A stretch of 33,737 nt of DNA, taken from contig JAUCBJ010003294.1 of the NCBI GenBank assembly GCA_032718475.1, forward strand, positions 1-33,737, given 5' to 3'. This DNA is from Nemertoderma westbladi. Lineage: Eukaryota; Xenacoelomorpha; Nemertodermatida; Nemertodermatidae. The notes under the pieces were generated by a model that worked only from the letters and a program-made list of their open reading frames with translations, was not told where the DNA came from and did no database searches. Within the stretch, counting starts at the first letter, position 1. Each line of letters opens with the position of its first letter. Made by a program: the position numbers and the translations under genes. Shown piece after piece: positions 10,166 through 17,736 of this stretch.

Positions 10166-10873
10166 TCAGGATAGTTTTAGTTTTGGCACAAATGCCTTAA
10201 AGGTGTTAGCCACGCGCATCTCAGCTTGTTCCTTAAATGGTCGTTAAATGAGAACTATTTAACCCTGGGGAGTATAGTTCTGGACTCCACTGGAGCTTAG
10301 TCGTGAGACGTTGAGCCACCAGCACCTGCGAACTCCCTTTTCTATATTTTCCTATTTGTTATAACATCCTTTCCATGTTTTTTTTTGTGTTTTTTTGTCT
10401 CTAAAAAGGTTAGGACAACGACAACACTGTATACAGTATATGTACTGAGCAGTAATTATATTTATTTTTTTAATATGTTGCTACGATTTTACTATTAGTC
10501 GGCTTGCTTATGTCGTGATTTTAGCTCCCGCAGGCTATACTTGAAGATCTTTTGCCAACAACTTTAAAAAATCGAGGGAATTTTTAGAAATCAGAAAAAC
10601 CATGTTGGCAATCGTGAATCGTGTGTTGACCTTTGCAACCGACCGAAACACCGGCGTTCCTAAATTAAATCAGCTTCTAATGCATTCCTAGTTTATATCC
10701 AAATTTAATTATGCCAAATAAATGTGCGTGGTTGCTAGACAACCCACCAAACAAATATTAATTATTCCAATATAGTATTTCAAATCGCAGTTATTTTCTA
10801 TAGGCCCTACCGACCTACTGTAGCTAACATTCCATATAGTCCATGGACCTGCCAGCATAGGGGATACTTTTTG
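10166..10873. other. Non-coding flank of the LTR element
   Basis: No frame or recognised repeat except the last 40 bases, which belong to the dispersed repeat also found at 4190-4313. Confidence 0.4.
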
Positions 10874-10878
10874 GTAAC
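10874..10878. repeat. Target-site duplication, left copy
   Basis: GTAAC directly abuts the 3' LTR terminus TGTTCGCGC. Confidence 0.8.
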
Positions 10879-11231
10879 TGTTCGCGCTTTTAGACCTTTA
10901 GCAGTTTAACCTGCCAAATTTAGGTGTCTTTTAGGTTATAAATCGACTTTAGCCTATGACAAGTGTTTGATACACATAAAACTACATTAGCCGAAGCCAG
11001 CCTATGCGCGACCATTCACCCACTGGATTTACCCGGGAGACTGGATTCGGAAGCTCTGACCTTATTGCGGTGTAGGCCTACTGTACTATTCGAGTGATCG
11101 TTAATATATAATCTCTGACAAATATTATTCACTTTCGGGAAATATTAACAGTTCCTTTAGGACGTGGCGCTCTAAGTATGTAAACAGAGTTATGACTTAC
11201 ACTAAACACAACGGGATGGCTATTGATTCAC

Positions 11232-11461
11232 GTATATATTGTATATTGTATTTATTCCAAGCCACGGGGGCCCATAGTAAAATAGTAGATACATAAACAA
11301 AAAGGACATAAACAAAAAGGACATAAACAAACAAATACTTTACAAACAAATACTTTACAAAATACATACATAGCACACTAGTAATTAATAATAAACACCG
11401 AAACTCTAATAGCAATTACGTAGTTAAACGAAAAAGGCTAGTGCTGGTGCAAACTGGTATA
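11232..11461. mobile_element. Short retroposon inserted in the 3' LTR
   Basis: The 5' LTR has an uninterrupted GTATAAAGCGC (22952). Here GTATA is duplicated (11232-11236, 11457-11461) around 220 bases. Read on the minus strand the insert ends GGAATAAATACAATATACAATA, an A-rich tail like that of a LINE or SINE 3' end. It also holds repeats of GGACATAAACAAA and AAATACTTTACAA. It arrived after the LTR element did. Confidence 0.7.
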
Positions 11462-12120
11462 AAGCGCATTCTTTAGGAGATGCTTTGTTATCTGTCACAG
11501 TCATGCACACTACCGCACAATGCTGCACACTGATCTGCCGACCTTCACTAAATTTGATCATATATAAGGAGAACAGCAACGGACACATGTAGGGCCTATG
11601 AAATAGCATTCAATTCACTCAAAAACCACTATAATGTAAGTCGCAATTGCTATATGTAACCGGTCTCTCTAACCTTCAGTATATCAAGAAGATTGGGTTT
11701 TCTGATTATTTATCGACATTCTCCAAATATAACAATATTCCATCAACTGATACAATTAATAACCGACAGTAAATAGCAGTAAAATAATGCGGTGAAAGGT
11801 ACGTATAGTTATGATATGATAAGTGGTAGATAGAATAACAGTTATACATTTCTATGATCAAAGCCGTTCTAATGTTTGGCTAAAGTCTGAAACACAGAAT
11901 AATTCCACAGCCGGTGTTCTAGGCTTAGGAAAAATACACACTGACTGAATTGCGTGAGTTTCTGTATGCACTGTCCAACACAGAGTGAAAACCGCTCTGA
12001 TTGGTCGAGCCGAACAAAGAAAGCCAAAAGCTGCACGTCGACATCTCAGCTGATAGATGTCGTCATCTGAAATACACTGTATTAAGAGTATTTTGGTGCA
12101 TTGCGGCATAAAATTGCTAG

Positions 12121-12232
12121 TTATGTCCGCTAAAGTACACATACAGAAGAAATGGCTTTTTATGTCCACTAAAACACCTGTACAGTAAGGAAACGGCTTT
12201 TTATGTCCGCTAAAACACCTACAGAGTACTTT
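12121..12232 (-). promoter_or_regulatory. U3 direct repeats in the 3' LTR
   Basis: Three units of about 40 bp share TTATGTCC(G/A)CTAAA(A/G). The same array is present in the 5' LTR at about 23616-23727. Repeats at this place in an LTR are often enhancer elements; that role is inferred. Confidence 0.4.
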
Positions 12233-12349
12233 GCGGGGAAAATAACCAGCTAATTCCGCAAAAGCCTTTACACGCTGCCAGAAAATGGGATTTAATTCTA
12301 TAAAATATAAAAAATCACAGTTTCTAAAATATAAAAATACTCTAAACAG

Positions 12350-12742
12350 TTAGTCTTTCTTGCGAGGACGGCATTTATGCAGTTTTTTGAGACTAGCAAG
12401 AGTCCTTTTCTCTTTGGGGCGAGCCACCTTACTAGGAGGGCTATAACTCCTGGGTGAAGGGTGCAATACAATTGCATAGGAAGGTTTAGGATTACGGTCG
12501 GTTTATCCGCCGGTCGAGGTACCTGGTTGATCTATATCAACCTCAGTGGAACGCGGTCGAACAACCTGGAGAGCGCATTTTAAGACAGCAGCTCTTATTG
12601 GTCCCTGACGGGTCGTTTGCACGAAAGCGGTAGGTGGACCGTGTGTAGTAAGAAATTTCCTCGGTTTGATGATTCTTTTCAACTCGCGTTCTCGGGCTCT
12701 ATCGGAATCGATATGCTTCTCCTCGAGCTGATTTTCCTCCGC
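12350..12742 (-). pseudogene. Env-position ORF3, charged coil and basic tail
   Basis: A frame of about 130 codons with one TAA at 12503-12505. It starts with a charged, coil-like part (EENQLEEKHIDSDRARE), then a middle part with TAFVQTTRQGPIRAAVLKC, and ends in a strongly basic tail (KVARPKEKRTLASLKKL...CRPRKKD) conserved in copy 1. Upstream, around 12830-12975, other open segments (AEERVVRNALDTI, QVQAVNKLALSQFDQEI) probably belong to the same gene in shifted frames. Family unknown. Confidence 0.45.
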
Positions 12743-12985
12743 TTGTCATTGAAAGCATTCGTCCAAAACTCTTGCAGAAAGTAGAATCGTCCAAGTTCGA
12801 TATCTTCTTAGAGATTCCGGATTTCCTGATCGAACTGAGATAAAGCTAATTTGTTTACCGCTTGGACTTGCATATACTTACATTTCTCTAAACAATTATA
12901 GGTTCCTTTTCCGATCTTTTGACGAATAGTGTCCAACGCGTTTCGTACAACTCTCTCCTCCGCCTCGGTGACAGGTTGTATCGGG

Positions 12986-13441
12986 TTAAACTGGGACGAT
13001 GATACGGTTAAATGGCGATATTAGATGTCCGTGTCTCAATCCGGCTAGGTAAGATGGGCGAATATCTAGGGAGCCCACAACCGGAGTGCCACCGACTAAC
13101 CGTTCGGGTAACACTAGATCTTTGAACAGTGAGTACAGTTCGGGAGGATCCGTGATACTATTAGGATCAAGAGTCTGAGGTCTAACTAGGGAATGAGGAG
13201 GTCTGACCGAGTATTCCGGAACTCTGATCATAGGTTTATTTAAGGATCGTTTGAATCGAACGAGCGTAGGTGATACATCGAACAAGTTTCGCTCGAAACT
13301 CCCATAAATATATCGAGTAAAACCGTGTTTAAAGCAATGTCTCCGCGGATGTTTATGTCTTTCCGTTTGTTGGTTGAGTCTTGGGCATTCATCGCAATAA
13401 TACCAAAGACGCACGTCTTGTAGGGGAAATGCGGGTGATAT
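12986..13441 (-). CDS. Env-position ORF2, zinc-finger-like protein of unknown family
   Basis: An intact 151-codon frame without an ATG near its start; it opens after TAA 13442-13444. It begins ISPAFPLQDVRLWYYC and carries CDECPRLNQQTERHKH then RRHC, with Cys-x2-Cys followed by His residues at roughly zinc-finger spacing. After that come SFERNLFDVSP, IRVPEYSVRPPHSL, LYSLFKDLVLPERL and RPSYLAGLRHGHL, ending IIVPV. A pyrimidine tract ending CTACAAG just before GACGTGCG could be a splice acceptor, as for env-position genes expressed from spliced RNA. No signal peptide or membrane span is seen, so it is not an ordinary envelope protein. The family is not recognised. Confidence 0.5.
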   Translation of the reverse strand: MSPAFPLQDVRLWYYCDECPRLNQQTERHKHPRRHCFKHGFTRYIYGSFERNLFDVSPTLVRFKRSLNKPMIRVPEYSVRPPHSLVRPQTLDPNSITDPPELYSLFKDLVLPERLVGGTPVVGSLDIRPSYLAGLRHGHLISPFNRIIVPV

Positions 13442-13451
13442 TTATTCGGTT

Positions 13452-13898
13452 TTACAATGTTTCTCTCAAGAATTCCAAATATACGTTGGAGTTACCGTGT
13501 TTATCCGGTTCTTTAACGTCTTCTCTTTCGAGTCGATTTCGAATAGAATTTTCGCATTCGATTTTAAGTTTATTGTTCCGACTCCGCTGGGTAGGATATT
13601 TAAATAGTACCATTTCCCTTTCAGTGTCGACATAGTCCGTATCGTGTAAATCGATAGGATGGCCAGTAGTTAAGAAGTCCATATACGTACCATTACGATG
13701 CGTATAGCGAGCGGTGAATTTTCTATAGTCCAATTCACGCGTAAGTTGCTACTGGGACATCGGCGGTTCGATATAACGACCATCGTCCTCCGTAGTAGTT
13801 GGACTAGCGTCGCCGCGTATCAAGCTATCAACAAACGCTTGTAAAGGTAGAGTATATCGCTCCCTGATACCAAGATAATCTTCTCTAAACTCAGTCAT
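13452..13898 (-). pseudogene. Env-position ORF1, unknown protein with one internal stop
   Basis: From ATG 13898 the frame runs 148 codons to TAA 13452-13454, broken only by TAG at codon 50 (13749-13751), where copy 1 has GAG. The protein starts MTEFREDYLGIRERYTLPLQ and is hydrophilic, with a basic and acidic C-terminal part (CENSIRNRLEREDVKEPDKH). No known domain was recognised. Its conservation in the diverged copy 1 argues that it was once functional. Confidence 0.5.
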
Positions 13899-13920
13899 AG
13901 CTGCTATATGAGTTTATCAA

Positions 13921-15606
13921 TATCATAATGAGTTTATAATTAGGCTAGCGGGCGTCGCTGCCTACCCCTCACGGCCCCCGGACAGCGCAAGATCCTCAGC
14001 ACTGATGCACTGCCGCCGCTGTGCTTATCGCCAACATAGTAGCTGCACAACGACAATAACAACCAGCGCGAGTCACTCCACTGTCCGTCCCAAGGGCTAA
14101 GATTTACTTCAGGTTATTACTGCAGAGTTAGGGCTACTTTCACAATTGCGACTCGATACTGTAAACACACTTTAGTAGTAACATTTTCACCTATAAACGC
14201 ACAAATTCCACACAACTGTCACAAACCGCACACATTCGGGCCATTTGTCCGTTAGTCAAGTGCCTTCCAGAATGCCACGTTATTATTGGGTATCCTTGGA
14301 TACTAGCAGTGTGCTATTTATTCCTTATGCTATTCAATGGGGCAAGCCTTTATTGTGCTTTTAACTCACTTCTAATTCTAGCGTGGTTGTTGCCATGGTG
14401 ACATTATGGAAAGCTAGCGGTAGAATTAGGGTAATTCCCATCCATACAGATCTGGGATGCTATTTAATAGTAATTCTTTTAATTGTCAATATCTCCCTTA
14501 TACATGATTTTATGAATTTTATCGGCTATTGACTATATATTGGAGATTCTCGCACACTAATACACTTAATAGGGTGAATCTCCGCTCCCATGATCTATTA
14601 ATTAATGGAATTTTGGGAATGTTACAAATTGTATAAAAATGACAATTTATCAAATTCATTAAAAGAGATGAATTTAAATTTATTCCCGTAAATTTTATTA
14701 TTTAATATTAAAATAGACACAATTTTATTCCAGAACATGTCTGGGGACTGGGATCCTTAATTCTAGGAAATTTGTCCTTTTAAGAGTATCGGTAAGTGCT
14801 ACGATATCTTAATAGACTAGAATTTTAAAGGATCTAAAATTTTACAGATTTTCATTTATAGAATTTCTAGAGTTAACTTGTAAGTAGTTACTCTATTGTA
14901 TTTATTTGACAGATTTTACAAATATTAATAGTTAATATTTAAGATGGGCACCGGTTTATTCCAGAACTTGTCTGGGGACGTTAACCACTGATTCTAGAAT
15001 TTTGTCTTTCAAGTATATCGGTGGGTGCCGCGATATCTTAATCGACTAGAATTACAGATGGTCAAAGGGTTTAACAGATTTATTTTGCGTTTTACGCTAC
15101 TGTTAAAGGGACATCACGCTACTATATGTATTATATAATATATGGTATGAGAGCAATATCGCAAGAAGCAATGTCAGTGAGAAGAGGCAAGTCATTTCCA
15201 AGGTCTACCCAGAGCTTGGTTTAGCCGAGACACGAGGATCTGAATTTTGCATTCCTAATACTCTACTTACCAATAATACTTGAATATAGTAGGAGCTTTA
15301 TTGTACTTTAATAAGTACGGACATTTCATCTTACTGTAGTCACGTATTTATAATGTAATACGGGCAGTAAGGAAAGATAAAAAGAATTATTTCTCGCCGT
15401 CGCACTAAATATATAATATATAAGTAATTAAGTAATAAACACTAATATATATTGCACTAATCTACTAAATATTCACTAAAATAACATTCTACTAAATAAA
15501 ATTAAAGAAAACGATTATAATAAAATTACATAATAATACATACATAAATATAAAACAATAAAAACAAATATAAAATAATATAGTCACACACCCACTCCAG
15601 ACGCTG
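13921..15606 (-). other. Non-coding internal region of the LTR element
   Basis: 1.7 kb without a credible frame lies between the pol remnant and ORF1. 13930-14280 is relatively GC-rich, the rest is very AT-rich. It includes the diverged tandem repeat at 14691-15085. It may be what remains after deletion of integrase. Confidence 0.5.
14691..15085. repeat. Two diverged tandem units, period about 230 bp
   Basis: 14691-14855 and 14921-15085 share TTTATTCCAGAAC.TGTCTGG, a TCTAG(GA)AA block, GTATCGGT...TGC.(A)CGATATCTTAAT and GACTAGAATT. The units have clearly diverged. Confidence 0.65.
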
Positions 15607-16929
15607 TTATGTTGGGGAGTCCCTAGATGTTTGTTGGATTAAGGAGGTGGTCGTGGGAAGAGTATCTTGCCTTCCATAGTTTCCGGACAGTTCTCGGTCT
15701 CTTTCCAGTAAACATAAACGACCAACTGGGAGATTGAGTTGTTGTGTTTCGAATACAATTCCAGGTTTCCTCTTCATCCTGGAATAGTGACGATAGAAAC
15801 ATCGCTTCAAATACACGATGGCCTTACAAAGCCGATTCCAGGATCTATAGTGGTCCATCGTTCCCGGCAGGAGAGGTGAGAGTCCCGACGAGACGTCTGG
15901 TGTTCCAGATCTCCAGTCTCTCTCTCTGATCTCCACAACAGATCGGTTCGCGGTGGGGGAGTTTAGATCCACAGCGTCGTCCCTGGCAATGTGTAGTACA
16001 GACAGATCTATCACGGATTTAAATAACCTTGATTTACTCGTCCGGGTTTTAGGTTTGACTTTCTCCGCTCCCTTGGCTTGTCTAATCTCAGCCGTGGTAA
16101 GATGGGGAGGCCATTCATCTTCTTTACTTAGGAAGTCGGGTCCACCTAACCCGTCTGGAGTATCTGTCAGTTCTTGAGGAGTTGCTCCTCTGGAAGCGAT
16201 GTCGGCTAGATTAATCGTCTCGGGGCAATGTCTCCATTGATCTACATTAGAGTTAATATCGTCATTATCTGAGGAGTATGGTGTTCCCTCAGTTGTGGTC
16301 GTCTCTCCCTCACTGATGTCTTCTTCCCATTCACTCTCCTGATGGACCCGATCTTTGGGTAGCCTTTCCATGAGTGTCCTACGGGAAGGTCCAGTGAGGT
16401 ACCAACCTACTCTTGTTCTTCCCGCATAGGTTTGCAATGGTTGCGGTCGAGCAGGCCGTTTCTCTAATGTCTCAAGCGCCTCATGCGCATTTTGGCCGAT
16501 GAGTATCTGTACCCCTGGGTAGTCGGTGTTGAATCTAGGTATCTCATGCTGCTGGGTGAAATCGTCTTCATCCCAGTTATAAGGTTCCACTTGGCTGGTA
16601 GCGAAGTTCTTTATCGCCACCATTTTTACTGACCTTATACTGTGTTCTCCTAGTTCATCCTGGGGGGTGGACAACGCGCCTACATAGTAGTCTGTAGCTA
16701 CTGTAGATTTCCAAACCTGCATAATTCCTGAAAGGTTCAACTTAGTTCGGAACTTGGGTTGTCCAACAAAGATCTCTTCGGCTAGTTCTTTGTCGATGAA
16801 TGTTCCTGTGCTGCCGTAGTCAAGGAGGGCGTTCACTATATAGCTCCCTTTTAACCCGTTGACTCTCAACTGCACTACGGGAAATTCTCGGATCCCTACG
16901 TTGGAAGTTGGCGCTTTCCAAGATGGTTG
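15607..16929 (-). pseudogene. Protease plus post-RNase H linker of a deleted pol
   Basis: The frame is open from after TGA 16930 to TAA 15607 and is the same frame as gag. The protease is recognisable from LLDYGSTGTFID (D-x-G-S active site, 16821-16810) and from QILIGQNAHEAL and GRTRVGWYLTGP. After an acidic stretch the sequence jumps at about 16236 to WRHCPETINLADIASRG, the motif at the end of BEL/Pao RNase H, and GGPDFLSKEDEWPP. Next comes the linker with DHYRSWNRLCKAIVYLKR. The whole RT and RNase H catalytic region is missing between them, and integrase is missing after them. The junction is clean and in frame. Confidence 0.8.
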
Positions 16930-17736
16930 TCAGTCAGGAACAGTTAGGGGGAGCCCACTATCGGTTTCAGTCTCATACGCAAGTGCTCGATACACTGCGG
17001 TGTTTATGAGGTAACAAGATTCGTTTTCGTCGGAGAATTCATCCGTATAGAATCCTTCCATCTCAGAACTTTGATCAGTGTCGTTCACATCACTGAATTG
17101 GACATGTAGTTCGGACTCACTTACCTGACTCGGGCTGTTTCTTTCGAATTCAGTGTGCAACAAGATATGATGTTTTGCGCCGCACTTAGCACACCTTGCG
17201 TCGGAGTAACAGGTTCGTCGTTGGTGTCCTCATCTGAGGCAATTATAACACAACCGCTTATCCCACATGACTTCACGTCTATCTTTTAATGATTTCCTCA
17301 GGAATTCATCACACGCACTTAAACAGTGGGGCCCGTCGCACAACACACATTTTGGTTTGATGTTACTTACCTTACTTTGGATAACGTTGTGCACACTCGT
17401 TCTTTCCTCGTGCTTTCTTCCATGAATTCTCTTAGGAGACGTAGGAGGAGTTTTTCTTACCTGTTCTCTCCTGTCATTGGTTCAAGACTTGAATTTACTT
17501 ACGTCCTTAGGCGCTTTGTTGCCATAGTAAGATCTTTCAGTGTCATTCCCGCTGTCTTCCTCTTGAGAAGCCTGGCTTTCGCCGTCGTCTGTATAACACA
17601 CTGGTATTACCTTTCTCCTAGAAACGGGTTTCTCACTTACCTTATTTTCCGGTGTCTTCTCTCTGGACTGCTTTAGGAGCTGTAATTTTACCTCTCCATC
17701 TAAGAATGACATGAGATCAGCCATGGTAGGATCTCT
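16930..17736 (-). pseudogene. Gag C-terminal part with zinc knuckles, three in-frame TGA
   Basis: This continues the gag frame after TGA 17737-17739. Further TGAs stand at 17482-17484, 17230-17232 and 16930-16932. It encodes MADLMSFLDGEVKLQLL, then CVLCDGPHCLSACDEFL, DRREVMWDKRL and a CCHC knuckle CYNCLR-stop-GHQRRTC with perfect C-x2-C-x4-H-x4-C spacing when the stop is counted as one residue. A second knuckle follows, CAKCGAKHHILLH. This is the classic BEL/Pao Gag C terminus. The stop inside the knuckle sits where relatives often have Arg, so CGA to TGA decay is likely. Confidence 0.8.

Larger units (their letters stand above)
10879..12272 (-). repeat. 3' LTR (with a later insertion)
   Basis: Reads TGTAAAGG...GCGCGAACA on the minus strand. 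It is 1394 bp because of a 220-bp insertion plus its 5-bp duplication (11237-11461); without these it matches the 1169-bp 5' LTR almost base for base. Three direct repeats of about 40 bp near the start of U3 (12121-12232; core TTATGTCC.CTAAA) could be enhancer repeats. Confidence 0.85.

Noticed and set aside
13440-13500. Programmed -1 frameshift between ORF1 and ORF2
   Set aside because: The frames do not overlap; a TAA opens ORF2 after ORF1 has ended, and no slippery heptamer is seen.
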